DNA of 64,000 nt. It comes from Sphingomonas sp. S-NIH.Pt15_0812. GTDB lineage: Bacteria; Pseudomonadota; Alphaproteobacteria; Sphingomonadales; Sphingomonadaceae. The translations under genes and the position numbers were made by a program. The DNA is taken from NCBI RefSeq assembly GCF_003951315.1, contig NZ_QLJH01000012.1, positions 1 to 64,000 of the forward strand. Reading direction: 5' to 3'. Below, piece by piece: positions 1 to 9,335 of this stretch. Under the pieces are notes generated by a model, which did no database searches, was not told the origin of the DNA, and worked only from the letters and a program-made list of their open reading frames with translations. Position 1 is the stretch's first letter. Each line of letters starts with the position of its first letter.

Positions 1-1
1 G

Positions 2-2227
2 GCGCGGGGATCGGTGCCGGCCCCCGCCCCCGTGGCGGCGCGTCCGGCACCGATCCCCGCGCCCGCTCCGGCGCGTCCGGTGGTCGAACTGGCGCGCGAT
101 CCGTCGATGCCGGCCCCGCGCCGCTTCTCGCCGGTCGCCCGGCCCGAGCGTCCTCCGCCGCCCGCGCCCAAGCCGGTGGAAAAGCCCGCAGCCGCCGCGG
201 CACCGACCGCCGCCGCCAAGCCGGCCGAATCGTCGGCATCGCAGCCGCGCAGCTTCACCTCGGGTGCGGCGACGCCGCGCGCCGGTGCGCCGGCCACGCG
301 TCCGCAGCAGCGTGACCGGCGCGGCGACGAGCGTCGTGGCGGCAAGCTGACCGTGACCCGCGCGCTGGGCAGCGACGACGGCGCGCGCGCCCGTTCGCTC
401 GCGGCGCTCAAGCGGGCCCGCGAGAAGGAGAAGCGCTCCTTCGGTGGTCCGCGCGAGCCGCAGATCAAGCAGGTCCGCGACGTGCAGGTGCCCGAGGCGA
501 TCACGGTGCAGGAACTCGCCAACCGCATGGCGGAAAAGGGTGCGGATCTGGTCAAGACGCTGTTCAAGATGGGCATGCCCGTCACGATGACGCAGACGAT
601 CGACCAGGATACGGCCGAGTTGCTGGTGACCGAGTTCGGCCACAATATCGTCCGTGTCTCCGACAGCGATGTCGATCTGGCGGTCGATACCAACGAGGAT
701 CCGGTCGAGGCCCTGCAGCCGCGTCCGCCCGTCGTCACGATCATGGGCCATGTCGACCATGGCAAGACCTCGCTGCTCGACGCGCTGCGCGGCACCGACG
801 TGGTGCGGGGCGAGGCCGGTGGCATCACCCAGCATATCGGCGCCTATCAGGTCACGCTGAAGGACAAGTCGAAGGTCACCTTCCTCGACACGCCGGGTCA
901 CGAGGCCTTCACCCAGATGCGCGCACGTGGCGCCGACGTCACGGATATCGTGGTGCTGGTGGTCGCGGCCGATGACGGGCTGATGCCGCAGACGATCGAG
1001 GCGATCAACCACACCAAGGCGGCCGGCGTGCCGATGATCGTGGCGATCAACAAGATCGACAAGCATGAGGCCAATGCCCAGAAGGTGCGCGAGCGCCTGC
1101 TGAGCGAGGAAGTCGTGGTCGAGGAAATGGGCGGCGACGTCCAGAACGTCGAGGTGTCGGCGCTCAAGAAGATCGGCCTGGAAGAACTGATCGAGAAGAT
1201 CCAGCTTCAGGCCGAACTGATGGAGCTGTCCGCCAACCCCGATCGCCCGGCCGACGGCACGGTGATCGAGGCCAAGCTGGACAAGGGCCGTGGCCCGGTC
1301 GCGACGGTCCTGGTCAATCGCGGCACGCTGAAGGTCGGCGACGTGTTCGTCGTCGGCGCGGAAAGCGGTCGTGTCCGGGCGCTGGTCGACGACAAGGGTC
1401 GCCAGATCAAGGAAGCTGGTCCGTCCATGCCGGTCGAGGTGCTCGGCCTGTCGGGCGTGCCGTCGGCGGGCGATCCGCTGCAGGTCGTCGAGAACGAGGC
1501 GCGGGCGCGCGAAGTGGCGGAATATCGCCAGGGCGTGCTGACCCAGAAGCGCACCACCTCGGCCCCGGCCAGCCTGGAGTCGATGTTTTCGGCGCTGCGC
1601 CAGAACCAGGCGGCGGAATATCCGCTGGTGGTGAAGGCGGACACGCAGGGCACGGTCGAGGCGATCGTGGCGTCGATCAACAAGATCTCGACCGATCTGA
1701 TCCGCGCCCGCATCCTGCATTCGGGCGTCGGCGGCATCACCGAGAGCGACGTGACGCTGGCCGGTGCGTCGGGCGCGCCGATCGTGGGCTTCAACGTCCG
1801 CGCCAATGCCAAGGCGCGTGAGATTGCCGAGCGGCAGAAGGTGGCGTTGAAATATTACGACGTCATCTACGACCTGATCGACGAGATTCGCGCCGGCATG
1901 GCGGGGCAGCTCGGGCCGGAGGCGTTCGAGACGGTGGTCGGCCGCGCCGAGATCCGCGAGGTCTTCTCCGCGGGCAAGCACGGCCGGGCAGCCGGTCTGC
2001 TGGTTGTCGACGGCGTCATCCGCAAGGCGCTCAAGGCGCGCATCATGCGCAACGACGTCATCATCTATCAGGGTGAGATCGCGTCGCTTCGTCGCTTCAA
2101 GGACGATGTCGCCGAAGTGCGCGCCGGCCTGGAGTGCGGTGTGACCTTCTCGAACAATTTCGTGGATATCCGCTCCGGCGACTATCTCGAAACCTTCGAG
2201 GTCGAACTGCGCGAGCGCACCCTCTGA
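2..2227 (+). CDS. infB: Translation initiation factor IF-2, 5' end missing
   Basis: GTPase that brings initiator fMet-tRNA to the 30S subunit and promotes subunit joining. The frame is open from the left edge, so the true start lies upstream; the GTG at 14 is only an internal codon. The visible N-terminal part is Ala/Pro-rich and disordered, as in long alphaproteobacterial IF-2, followed by an IF2_N-like segment (about 490-640). The GTP-binding motifs are intact: G1 GHVDHGKT (746-769), G3 DTPGH (887-901) and G4 NKID (1049-1060). Domains II, III and IV follow to a TGA at 2225. About 741 residues are visible; sphingomonad IF-2 is usually longer by roughly 100-150, so only the N-terminus is lost. 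rbfA follows after 85 nt, the usual infB-rbfA order. Confidence 0.97.
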   Translation, partial: ARGSVPAPAPVAARPAPIPAPAPARPVVELARDPSMPAPRRFSPVARPERPPPPAPKPVEKPAAAAAPTAAAKPAESSASQPRSFTSGAATPRAGAPATRPQQRDRRGDERRGGKLTVTRALGSDDGARARSLAALKRAREKEKRSFGGPREPQIKQVRDVQVPEAITVQELANRMAEKGADLVKTLFKMGMPVTMTQTIDQDTAELLVTEFGHNIVRVSDSDVDLAVDTNEDPVEALQPRPPVVTIMGHVDHGKTSLLDALRGTDVVRGEAGGITQHIGAYQVTLKDKSKVTFLDTPGHEAFTQMRARGADVTDIVVLVVAADDGLMPQTIEAINHTKAAGVPMIVAINKIDKHEANAQKVRERLLSEEVVVEEMGGDVQNVEVSALKKIGLEELIEKIQLQAELMELSANPDRPADGTVIEAKLDKGRGPVATVLVNRGTLKVGDVFVVGAESGRVRALVDDKGRQIKEAGPSMPVEVLGLSGVPSAGDPLQVVENEARAREVAEYRQGVLTQKRTTSAPASLESMFSALRQNQAAEYPLVVKADTQGTVEAIVASINKISTDLIRARILHSGVGGITESDVTLAGASGAPIVGFNVRANAKAREIAERQKVALKYYDVIYDLIDEIRAGMAGQLGPEAFETVVGRAEIREVFSAGKHGRAAGLLVVDGVIRKALKARIMRNDVIIYQGEIASLRRFKDDVAEVRAGLECGVTFSNNFVDIRSGDYLETFEVELRERTL

Positions 2228-2312
2228 TCGGGCGCGCGACCGGTGGCGGCTTCCCCGCCGCCGGTCGCCCCCGGATTTACCGCCGCCCGCTGACCGGCGG
2301 CGCAGGACGACC

Positions 2313-2708
2313 ATGAAACATCAAAGCGACGCCGCCCCCGAAAAATCCGTCCGCACGCTGCGTGTCGGCGAGCAGGTGCGGCACATCCTGTCCGAAGTCC
2401 TCCAGCGCGGCGACGTGCATGACGATGTGCTGGCGAAGCACATGGTGTCGGTGACCGAGGTCCGCATGTCGCCCGACCTGCGCCACGCCACCGTGTTCGT
2501 GAAGCCGCTGCTCGGCAAGGACGAGGCGGCGGTGCTGAAGGCGCTACGCACCAACACTGCCTATCTGCAGCGCGAGGTCGCGACCCGCATCAAGATGAAA
2601 TATGCCGCCAAGCTCAAGTTCCTGGCGGACGAAAGCTTCGACGAGGGCAGCCATATCGACCAGTTGCTGCGCGCACCGCAGGTGGCGCGCGATCTGAACG
2701 AGGATTGA
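2313..2708 (+). CDS. rbfA: Ribosome-binding factor A
   Basis: 131-residue KH-like protein that binds the 30S subunit and helps mature the 5' end of 16S rRNA, with a role in cold adaptation. It has the typical RbfA start ([20 protein letters not shown]), the central [17 protein letters not shown] strand-helix block, and the [12 protein letters not shown] segment. The start ATG at 2313 is preceded by AGGA at 2303. It is co-oriented with infB and presumably co-transcribed. In many alphaproteobacteria truB and rpsO come next; here the operon ends and convergent wrbA follows. Confidence 0.96.
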   Translation: MKHQSDAAPEKSVRTLRVGEQVRHILSEVLQRGDVHDDVLAKHMVSVTEVRMSPDLRHATVFVKPLLGKDEAAVLKALRTNTAYLQREVATRIKMKYAAKLKFLADESFDEGSHIDQLLRAPQVARDLNED

Positions 2709-2762
2709 GAACCGCTTTGATCCGCCCATAAGCCGGGCAGGATTGTAAACACGCGTGTTCCG

Positions 2763-2854
2763 CGGCGAACGCCGGGGTCCAGTTGGGGAACGTTCGTAAC
2801 GAAGCGCATCGCTCCCTTACCTCCGCCTTCCCGACTGGGCCCCGGCCTTCGCCG
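2763..2854. repeat. Imperfect 20-bp inverted repeat, REP-like intergenic element
   Basis: Two 20-nt arms, 2763-2782 and 2835-2854, are complementary at 18 of 20 positions, with a core of CCCCGG-CCTTCGCCGG type. They lie between the convergent rbfA and wrbA genes. Elements reading 'ctggaccccggcgttcgccgg' are frequent in sphingomonad intergenic regions in my experience; this is not checked here. It may act as a bidirectional terminator or mRNA stabiliser. No second copy was noticed in the window. Confidence 0.6.
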
Positions 2855-2914
2855 GGGAACCGAAGATTTCTCATGATGCGGGGCGCCAGCCACAGCCGGC
2901 ACCCCGCTTCATCG

Positions 2915-3517
2915 TCAACCGAACAGCTTCGCCGCCGTCTCCGCGATCCGCTTGCCCTGGTAGCGCGCGCCGGCGAGCTCCTCGGCGTGCGGCTGTCGGC
3001 TGCCGTCGCCGTCCGCGATCGTGGTCGCGCCATAGGGCGTGCCACCCAGCACCTCGGCGACGCCCATCTGGCCCTTGAAGCCGTAATCCAGCCCGACGAT
3101 CGTCATGCCATGATGCAGCAGGTTGGTGATGATCGAGAAGAGCGTCGTCTCCTGCCCGCCATGCTGGCTGGCGGTCGAGGTGAAGGCACCGCCGACCTTG
3201 CCGATCAGCTTGCCCTGGAACCACAGGCCGCCGGTCGTGTCCCAGAAGGACGCCATCTGGCTGGGCATCCGGCCATAGCGGGTCGGTGCGCCGACGATGA
3301 TCGCGTCATAATCGGCCAGCGCGTCCGGCCCCTCGATCAGCGGGTGGGCGGTGTCGGTCTTGAAATGCGCCGCCTCGACCACCGCCTTGGGCGCGGTTTC
3401 CTCGACGCGGCGGATGTCCACCTGCGCGCCGGCCTCGCGGGCACCCTCAGCGACGGCATCGGCCATCTGCTCGATATGGCCATAGGACGAATAGTACAGC
3501 ACCAGAACCTTGGTCAT
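2915..3517 (-). CDS. wrbA: NAD(P)H:quinone oxidoreductase, WrbA family
   Basis: 200-residue flavodoxin-like FMN enzyme that reduces quinones by two electrons and so limits semiquinone and superoxide formation; cytoplasmic tetramer in the family. The flavodoxin phosphate-binding segment [16 protein letters not shown] is at residues 4-19. The family signatures [13 protein letters not shown] and [16 protein letters not shown] are present, as is the C-terminal [15 protein letters not shown] block. Length matches the usual 198-200. The ATG at 3517 ([11 protein letters not shown]) is chosen over upstream in-frame starts because GGGAG precedes it and it aligns with the family. It is 43 nt downstream of the pirin gene on the same strand, so the two probably form an operon opposite a LysR gene. 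Confidence 0.95.
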   Translation of the reverse strand: MTKVLVLYYSSYGHIEQMADAVAEGAREAGAQVDIRRVEETAPKAVVEAAHFKTDTAHPLIEGPDALADYDAIIVGAPTRYGRMPSQMASFWDTTGGLWFQGKLIGKVGGAFTSTASQHGGQETTLFSIITNLLHHGMTIVGLDYGFKGQMGVAEVLGGTPYGATTIADGDGSRQPHAEELAGARYQGKRIAETAAKLFG

Positions 3518-3560
3518 CGATAACTCCCTTTCCAAATCAGCGTGGTGATCCCGGAGAGGA

Positions 3561-4286
3561 TCATTCGGCGTCGACCAGGACGATCTCGGCATCGTCGGTT
3601 GCCGCGATGTCGTACGTGCGGCCGCCCGACAGCGCCGCGCCGTCGCGCGCGTCGAACGTCTGGCCGTCGATCGTGATCCGCCCGGTGGCGGGCACCAGAT
3701 AGGCGTGGCGGCCGGCCTCGACGCGGTGGCTGGTCGCCTCGCCGGCCTTCAGCGTCGCGCCCATCACCCGCGCCTTGGCCCGGATCGGCAGCGCATCGCT
3801 ATCCTCCGCGAAGCCCGACGCCAGGGTCACGAACCTGCCCGAGCGCTCGCCCTTGGGAAACGGCTTGGCGCCCCAATGCGGCTCGCCACCCCGGCTGGTC
3901 GGCTCGATCCAGATCTGGAACAGAGTGGTCGGCACGTCTTCCAGATTATATTCGGCATGGCGGACGCCCGATCCGGCGCTCATCACCTGCACGTCGCCGG
4001 CGCCGGTTCGGCCCTTGTTGCCCAGCGAATCCTGGTGGGTGATCGCGCCGCTGCGGACATAGGTGACGATCTCCATGTCGCGATGCGGATGCGGCGGGAA
4101 ACCGTTCTGCGGCGCGATGACATCGTCGTTCCATACGCGGATCGCGCCCCAGCCCATCCGGTCGGGATCGTGATAGCCGGCGAAGGAGAAATGGTGACGC
4201 GCGTCGAGCCAGCCATGATTCGCATGGCCCAGCGTGTCGAAGCGACGGCGGTCGATGGCTTGGGTGTCGGAGACTGTGTCGGACAT
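3561..4286 (-). CDS. Pirin family bicupin protein
   Basis: 241-residue cupin protein. Pirins are cytoplasmic iron proteins; some are quercetin 2,3-dioxygenases (YhhW type), others have regulatory roles. The N-terminal cupin shows the metal ligands HPHRDME, a further His (ITHQDS) and RHAEYN, together a full 3-His/1-Glu set. The end of the C-terminal cupin reads VLVDAE. The chosen ATG is preceded by AGGAG at 9-nt spacing; the much longer open frame upstream runs antisense through the LysR gene and is not real. A pirin + wrbA pair divergent from a LysR regulator is a recurrent proteobacterial arrangement for redox or xenobiotic response. The substrate cannot be read from sequence. Confidence 0.92.
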   Translation of the reverse strand: MSDTVSDTQAIDRRRFDTLGHANHGWLDARHHFSFAGYHDPDRMGWGAIRVWNDDVIAPQNGFPPHPHRDMEIVTYVRSGAITHQDSLGNKGRTGAGDVQVMSAGSGVRHAEYNLEDVPTTLFQIWIEPTSRGGEPHWGAKPFPKGERSGRFVTLASGFAEDSDALPIRAKARVMGATLKAGEATSHRVEAGRHAYLVPATGRITIDGQTFDARDGAALSGGRTYDIAATDDAEIVLVDAE

Positions 4287-4400
4287 GGTGTCGAACTCCT
4301 GTGATGACACCAAGATAGGCGCTTTGCGGGTCGCGTAAACGGAAACGGTGGAAACCGATCGTTTCCACGGATAAGCTTCCCGCAAAGGAGCAATGCCGCC

Positions 4401-5339
4401 ATGCGTCTGCCGGATCTGGAAGCCTGGGCGATCTTCGCGGCGGTGGCGGAGCATCGCTCGTTCAGCGGTGCGGCCGCCGCGATCGGCCTCAGCAAGGCGA
4501 CCGTGTCCAAGGCGGTGTCGCGGCTGGAGGCGCAGATCGGTCAGTCGCTGTTCCACCGCACCTCGCGCCGCCTGGCCCTGACCGAGGCGGGGCGGCCGCT
4601 CGCCGACCATGCCGCGCGGCTGCTGGCGGAGGCGCGCGCCGCCGAGGAGGCCGCCCATGACGCCGCCACCTCTCCGGCCGGGCGGGTGCGACTCGCCGCG
4701 CCGATGAGCTTCGGCATCGCCAATGTCGCGCCTTTGGTCGCGCGGTTCCTGGCCCAACATCCCGGCGTCGAGATCGACCTGCACCTGTCGGACGCGCGAA
4801 TCGACATCGTCGCGGAGGGGTTCGACGTGGCGCTGCGGATCGGCGACCTGGCGGACAGCTCGCTGCGCGCGCGCCGGCTGTGCGGCATCGCCAGCCATAT
4901 CGTCGCCGCCCCCGCCTATCTCGCGGCCGCCGGCGCGCCTGCTCATCCCAACGAGTTGAGCGCGCACCGGCTGCTCGGCTATGCCAATGCACCCGGCCCG
5001 TGGCGCTTCGCCGATGCGGAGGGGACGGTGCTGACCGTGCAGGCCGACGGGCCGCTGACCGCCAATAGCGGCGATGCGCTGGTGCCGGCCCTGCTCCAGG
5101 GGCTGGGGATCGCCCGGTTGCCCGGCTTCATCGTCGGCCCTCACCTGGCCAGCGGCGCGCTGGTCGCGATCCTACCCGACTGGACGCCGCCGCCGATCGG
5201 GCTGCACCTGCTCACGCCGCCCAGCCCCTTGCGACCGATGCGGGTCGAAGCGCTGATCGCCTTTCTCGCGGAGCATCTGCACGATCCCTGCGCCGCGGCG
5301 GCGACAAAGCCTGTCGCGAGCGGCCGGGCTCTGCCATGA
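4401..5339 (+). CDS. LysR family transcriptional regulator
   Basis: 312-residue LysR-type regulator. The N-terminal winged helix (residues 1-60) carries the typical LEAWAIFAAVAEHRSFSGAAAAIGLSKATVSKAVSRLEAQIG sequence in stretches, followed by LFHRTSRRLALTEAG. The rest is a substrate-binding domain of the CrgA/AaeR-like group (about 88-295). It is transcribed away from the pirin-wrbA pair with a 114-bp shared promoter region, so it most likely controls those genes; the inducer is unknown. The start at 4401 has AAAGGAG ending 10 nt upstream; an ATG at 4393 is out of frame. Its stop is only 7 nt before the next gene. Confidence 0.93.
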   Translation: MRLPDLEAWAIFAAVAEHRSFSGAAAAIGLSKATVSKAVSRLEAQIGQSLFHRTSRRLALTEAGRPLADHAARLLAEARAAEEAAHDAATSPAGRVRLAAPMSFGIANVAPLVARFLAQHPGVEIDLHLSDARIDIVAEGFDVALRIGDLADSSLRARRLCGIASHIVAAPAYLAAAGAPAHPNELSAHRLLGYANAPGPWRFADAEGTVLTVQADGPLTANSGDALVPALLQGLGIARLPGFIVGPHLASGALVAILPDWTPPPIGLHLLTPPSPLRPMRVEALIAFLAEHLHDPCAAAATKPVASGRALP

Positions 5340-5346
5340 ACCGCGC

Positions 5347-6486
5347 ATGACCTCCGACGATCCCGCGACCCAGCCCGAACCGCCCGCCGGTCGCCTGGCC
5401 CCCGACGAAGCGGATGGGCGATTCATCCGTCGGGTCGTCATCCTGGTCGTGCTGGCGGCGGTGGTGCTGGCGCTGTGGCGGGCGAGCGACCTGCTGATCC
5501 TCGCCTTCGGATCGGTACTGGGCGCGACCGTCATCCACGCCTTTGCCGATCTCTATGTCCGCCGCCTGAAGATGCCGGCGAAAGCGGCGCTGGGGACGGC
5601 GATGGCGACCGTGCTGGCGGCGATCGCCTTCCTGGTCTGGCTGTTCGGCGTCGCCTTTCGTCAGCAACTCAATGCGCTGGTCACCGCCCTGCCCGGCCTG
5701 ATCGACCAGTTCGCGCGCTGGGCCAGCCAGTCGCCGGTCGGCGCCAAGATCGTCGATGCGGTGCGCGCCGCCTTTGCCGGCAGCCGGGTCGCGCAGGATA
5801 TCGGCGGGCTGGCGCAGGGCACGGGCGAGCTGATCCTGAACGCCCTCCTGCTGCTGGTCGGCGCCTTCTTCTTCGCGGGCGATCCCAAGGTCTATGAGCG
5901 CGGGCTGTTGCTGCTCGTCCCGCGCAAGCACCGGCCGGCGGTGGAGGATGCCCTGGTCGACGTGGCGGTGACGCTGCGGCTGTGGCTGCGATCGTCGCTG
6001 ATCCTGATGACGAGCATGGGGGTGCTGGTCGGCATCGGCCTGGCGCTGTCGGGCGTGCCGTCCGCCGCGGCGCTGGGCCTGCTGGCTGGATTGTCGGAAT
6101 TCATCCCCTATGTCGGGCCGACCGCCGCGATGCTGCCTGCCCTGGGACTGGCGGCGATCCACGGCACCGGCCCCGTCATCGGGACGCTCGTCACCTATGC
6201 GGTCGTGCGGCTGATTCAGACGAACTTCATCACTCCTTATGTCCAGCAGCGGGTGATCTCGATCCCGCCGGCCGTCACCGTCTTCGCGATCATCGGCATC
6301 GGGGTGGTGTTCGGCATCTTCGGCCTGTTCTTCTCGGCCGCGCTGCTGGTGGTATTTTTTACCCTGATTCGCAGCCTTTACCTGCGCGAGGTGCTGGGCG
6401 AGCCGATCCCCCGCGTCGTCCATCCCTCGCTGGTGCAGGAAAATGAAGCGAAAATGGAGCGGGGGGCTTTTCCCGATCGTCTCTAA
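5347..6486 (+). CDS. AI-2E family (PerM-type) transporter
   Basis: 379-residue polytopic inner-membrane protein of the UPF0118/AI-2E exporter superfamily. Hydrophobic segments are visible near residues 28-75 and 80-105, followed by an amphipathic loop (about 110-160), then segments near 160-180, 210-260, 265-290 and 300-345, matching the family pattern. It contains the conserved LSEFIPYVGPTAAMLPA motif (residues about 247-263). Family members have been linked to AI-2 export, Na+/H+ antiport or peptide export, so the substrate is open. It begins 7 nt after the LysR stop and may be co-transcribed with it. About 100 nt separate it from ctrA. Confidence 0.9.
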   Translation: MTSDDPATQPEPPAGRLAPDEADGRFIRRVVILVVLAAVVLALWRASDLLILAFGSVLGATVIHAFADLYVRRLKMPAKAALGTAMATVLAAIAFLVWLFGVAFRQQLNALVTALPGLIDQFARWASQSPVGAKIVDAVRAAFAGSRVAQDIGGLAQGTGELILNALLLLVGAFFFAGDPKVYERGLLLLVPRKHRPAVEDALVDVAVTLRLWLRSSLILMTSMGVLVGIGLALSGVPSAAALGLLAGLSEFIPYVGPTAAMLPALGLAAIHGTGPVIGTLVTYAVVRLIQTNFITPYVQQRVISIPPAVTVFAIIGIGVVFGIFGLFFSAALLVVFFTLIRSLYLREVLGEPIPRVVHPSLVQENEAKMERGAFPDRL

Positions 6487-6492
6487 CCAGAA

Positions 6493-6527
6493 ATTAACCT
6501 TTTGCCTTCAAATGTTCTTTGGTTAAT
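6493..6527. promoter_or_regulatory. Inverted ATTAACC / GGTTAAT pair upstream of ctrA (candidate CtrA sites)
   Basis: ATTAACC (6493-6499) and GGTTAAT (6521-6527) form a perfect 7-bp inverted repeat with a 21-nt spacer, 61 nt before the ctrA start. TTAACC is the core of the CtrA half-site known from Caulobacter; the full TTAA-N7-TTAA box is absent. Autoregulation of ctrA is established in Caulobacter; its conservation here is inferred. Confidence 0.5.
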
Positions 6528-6587
6528 GAATCCAAGCCGACCGATTCCATGGGATGGGATCTTCGGCTTGTGACAGGGGACTGGCTG

Positions 6588-7289
6588 ATGCGCGTGCTGT
6601 TGATCGAGGACGAGCCGACCACGGCAAAGGCCATCGAGCTCATGCTCTCCACGGAGGGCTTCAACTGCTACACGACCGATCTGGGCGAGGAAGGCCTCGA
6701 TCTGGGCAAGCTGTATGATTACGACATCATTCTGCTCGACCTGAACCTGCCCGACATGCACGGCTATGACGTGCTGAAGAAGCTGCGGGTGGCGCGGGTG
6801 ACGACCCCGGTGCTGATCCTGTCGGGCGTCAATGAGATGGATTCGAAGGTGCGCAGCTTCGGCTTCGGCGCCGACGATTACGTCACCAAACCATTCCATC
6901 GCGAAGAGCTGATCGCGCGCATCCACGCTGTGGTCCGCCGCTCCAAGGGGCATAGCCAGTCGGTGATCCGCACCGGCAAGCTCGCCGTCAACCTCGACGC
7001 CAAGACGGTCGAGGTCGATGGCGCGCGCGTGCACCTGACCGGCAAGGAATATGCGATGCTGGAGCTGCTCTCGCTCCGCAAGGGCACGACGCTGACCAAG
7101 GAGATGTTCCTGAACCATCTCTATGGCGGCATGGACGAGCCCGAACTGAAGATCATCGACGTCTTCATCTGCAAGCTGCGCAAGAAGCTGTCGCTGGCCT
7201 GCGACGGCGAGAATTACATCGAGACCGTCTGGGGTCGCGGCTATGTGCTGCGCGACTCGGAAGACGCGGAGATCAACGCCGTCGCCTGA
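6588..7289 (+). CDS. ctrA: Cell-cycle response regulator CtrA
   Basis: 233-residue OmpR-family response regulator, the master cell-cycle and polar-development transcription factor of alphaproteobacteria. The receiver domain (1-115) has the acidic pocket IEDE, phosphoacceptor Asp51 in LLDLNLPDM and the TKPFHREE lysine. The winged-helix domain (about 128-228) contains [20 protein letters not shown] and [18 protein letters not shown], virtually identical to Caulobacter CtrA. The start is MRVLLIEDE at 6588, preceded by AGGGGA; the in-frame extension to 6519 does not match the family. The C-terminus ends INAVA, whereas Caulobacter CtrA ends in a double-Ala ClpXP tag. It probably acts downstream of a CckA-ChpT phosphorelay not encoded here. 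Confidence 0.97.
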   Translation: MRVLLIEDEPTTAKAIELMLSTEGFNCYTTDLGEEGLDLGKLYDYDIILLDLNLPDMHGYDVLKKLRVARVTTPVLILSGVNEMDSKVRSFGFGADDYVTKPFHREELIARIHAVVRRSKGHSQSVIRTGKLAVNLDAKTVEVDGARVHLTGKEYAMLELLSLRKGTTLTKEMFLNHLYGGMDEPELKIIDVFICKLRKKLSLACDGENYIETVWGRGYVLRDSEDAEINAVA

Positions 7290-7315
7290 TCCGGTTAACC
7301 CGTGGGGGGTTGATC

Positions 7316-7347
7316 GCCGCGCGTCTCTAGCGAGACGCGCGGCTTTT
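7316..7347 (+). terminator. Rho-independent terminator of ctrA
   Basis: A perfect 12-bp GC-rich stem (7316-7327 with 7332-7343) has a TAGC tetraloop and is followed by TTTT (7344-7347), 27 nt after the ctrA stop. Confidence 0.92.
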
Positions 7348-7623
7348 CACGTTTGAAAGGATGATGGACGCGGGTCCGTGCGCCGGCTTCACCGCGATTT
7401 GGGAAGAGGCCGCCCCTCGTCACCGTCCGGCGACGGCCGGGACCGCTGCACGAGTCGATGTTCCATTCCCGTTACCCGGCAGAGGCGGGAGTTCGGCTCC
7501 GGAAGGTTTCGAACGAATGGCGAGGCTCACCCGGCTGGATCCACCCCTCGGCGGATGATCCCGGCGGGTCTTTCAGAGGGCTCGTCTGCGCCGGGGTAGT
7601 CCGCGCGGAGGCGAGGCCCCTCC
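7348..7623. other. Intergenic stretch without a recognisable gene
   Basis: The stretch lies between the ctrA terminator and the stop of the convergent amidohydrolase gene. Short open frames exist, but none has a ribosome-binding site, a family-like sequence or a sensible composition. No RNA gene or repeat was recognised. Confidence 0.6.
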
Positions 7624-9279
7624 CTACTTCCGCTCCCACATCTTCTCACCGCCGACCCAGGTTTCCTGCACCTTGGTCGCGCGCAGCTCGGCCGGGGAGG
7701 CGGCGGTCGGATCGCGGTCGACGATCAGGAAATCGGCGCGCTGCCCGGGCGCCAGTCGCCCGAACTTGGTCTCGGCAAAGCCGGCATAGGCCCCGCCTTG
7801 GGTGAAGGCCCGCCACGCCTGTTCGCGCGTCACCGCCTCTTCCGGCCGCCAGCCGCCCGGCGGCTGCCCCTGGGCGTCCTCGCGCGAGACGGCGGCGGCC
7901 CAGCCGGCGAAGGGATCGGGGCTTTCCACCGGATAGTCCGATCCGAAGGCGAGCGGCACGCCGTTCGCCAGCATCGTCCGCCAGGCATAGGCCCCGGCCA
8001 GCCGCGCCGGGCCCAGCCGCGCCTCGGCCATCACCCGGTCGCTGGTCGCATGGACCGGCTGCATCGAGGCGATGGTGCCATGCTGGCCGAATCGCTTCAG
8101 GTCGGCGGGATCGACAATCTGCGCATGTTCGATCCGCCAGCGGCGATCGCCCTTGTAGGTTTCCGACAGTTCGTCGATCGCGCCCAGCACCTCGGCATTG
8201 GTGGCGTCGCCGATCGCATGGACGGCGACCTGATATCCGTCCATCGCCGCGCGGCTCATCAGGTTGCGCAGCACCGTGTCGGACAGGAAGCCCAGCCCCG
8301 ATTCGCGGGGGGAATCGGCATAGGGCGCTTTCAGCCACGCGCCGCGCGAGCCGAGCGCGCCGTCCCCGTACAGCTTCACGCCCACCAGCCGCAGCCGGTC
8401 CTGATAGAGCCAGGGCGTCGGCCCCTTGCCGCCGATCCGCACCGTATCCTCGATGCCGGCGCCATAGCTGATGACTCGAATCCGCAGATTGCCGATGTCG
8501 CCCATCCGGCGATAGGTCAGCCAGTCGTCGACGCTGGTGCCCATATCGGCGGTGGCGGTGACGCCGTTCGCCAGCAGCAGCGCCTGCGCCTTGAGGAAGG
8601 CGAGGTCGCGTTCCTTGGGCAAAGGCTGCGGCACCACCTTCTGGATCAGCGCCTGCGCGGCATCGACGAAGACGCCGGACGGCTGGGCGCCGCTCTTCTC
8701 GATCCGTCCGCCCGCGGGCGACACGGTCTTCGCGGTCACCCCCGCCTCGCGCAGCGCGACGCTGTTCGCCCAGCCGGCATGGCCGTCGGCGCGCGCCAGC
8801 CAGACCGGCCGGTCGGGCACCGCCGCATCCAGCTCGACGGCGGTGGGGAAGCGGCCCAGACCCCAGGCCTCCTGGTTCCAGCCGCCGCCCAAGATCCATT
8901 TCCGTTCCGGATTGGCGGCGGCATAGGCGCGGATGCGCGCCTGCGCCTCGGCCAGCGTGCGCGCGCCCGACAGGTCGAGCTCCAACTGGCGAAAGCCCAG
9001 TTCCAGCACATGGCCGTGCGAATCGACGAAGCCGGGGATCATCACCCGCCCCTTCATATCGGCGCGCCAGTCGAGCTTTTCGGGCCGTTTATCCTTGGCG
9101 GACAGCAATTTGGCGACCTTGCCATCAAGCGACATCAACAGGCCGGTGAAGCGGACGACCTTGCCATCCTCGTCCAGCGTGATGCCGGTGACATTGTCGA
9201 CCAGCGCGTCCGCGCTCGCCGCGACAGGCCAGGCGATCAGTGACAGGGCCACCAAGCCCTTGATTGCATATCCTTGCAT
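7624..9279 (-). CDS. Exported YtcJ-like amidohydrolase
   Basis: 551-residue metal-dependent hydrolase of the Amidohydro_3 group, predicted periplasmic. The chosen ATG gives a signal peptide (residues 1-23, MQGYAIKGLVALSLIAWPVAASA) that a longer start would bury. Metal ligands visible are the HGH pair in FVDSHGHVLELG, the carboxylated-Lys region VGVKLYGDGALGSRGAWL, AVHAIGDATN, RIEHAQIVD and the late Asp in FGSDYPVESPDPF. YtcJ relatives hydrolyse N-acyl or cyclic amide bonds; the substrate is not predictable. It is divergent from ilvA with 56 bp between starts. No convincing Shine-Dalgarno precedes this ATG, so the start is moderately sure. Confidence 0.88.
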   Translation of the reverse strand: MQGYAIKGLVALSLIAWPVAASADALVDNVTGITLDEDGKVVRFTGLLMSLDGKVAKLLSAKDKRPEKLDWRADMKGRVMIPGFVDSHGHVLELGFRQLELDLSGARTLAEAQARIRAYAAANPERKWILGGGWNQEAWGLGRFPTAVELDAAVPDRPVWLARADGHAGWANSVALREAGVTAKTVSPAGGRIEKSGAQPSGVFVDAAQALIQKVVPQPLPKERDLAFLKAQALLLANGVTATADMGTSVDDWLTYRRMGDIGNLRIRVISYGAGIEDTVRIGGKGPTPWLYQDRLRLVGVKLYGDGALGSRGAWLKAPYADSPRESGLGFLSDTVLRNLMSRAAMDGYQVAVHAIGDATNAEVLGAIDELSETYKGDRRWRIEHAQIVDPADLKRFGQHGTIASMQPVHATSDRVMAEARLGPARLAGAYAWRTMLANGVPLAFGSDYPVESPDPFAGWAAAVSREDAQGQPPGGWRPEEAVTREQAWRAFTQGGAYAGFAETKFGRLAPGQRADFLIVDRDPTAASPAELRATKVQETWVGGEKMWERK

Positions 9280-9335
9280 GACATCGGCGCATAAGCGGTG
9301 TTTCCACGCCGCACCAGACGGTCTAACGACGCCCG

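Noticed and set aside
3561..5144. Long minus-strand open frame continuing upstream from the pirin gene through the LysR gene
   Set aside because: The part beyond 4286 is antisense to LysR, has biased Arg/Gly/His/Gln composition and no ribosome-binding site; the pirin start at 4286 is well supported.
5212..6423. Minus-strand open frame of about 400 codons under the AI-2E transporter
   Set aside because: Gln/Arg/Asp/His-rich antisense shadow of a transmembrane gene.
7361..7599. Two short plus-strand open frames after ctrA
   Set aside because: No ribosome-binding site, overlapping in different frames, no family-like features.
7798..9243. Plus-strand open frame of about 480 codons
   Set aside because: Antisense to the exported amidohydrolase; no recognisable domain.
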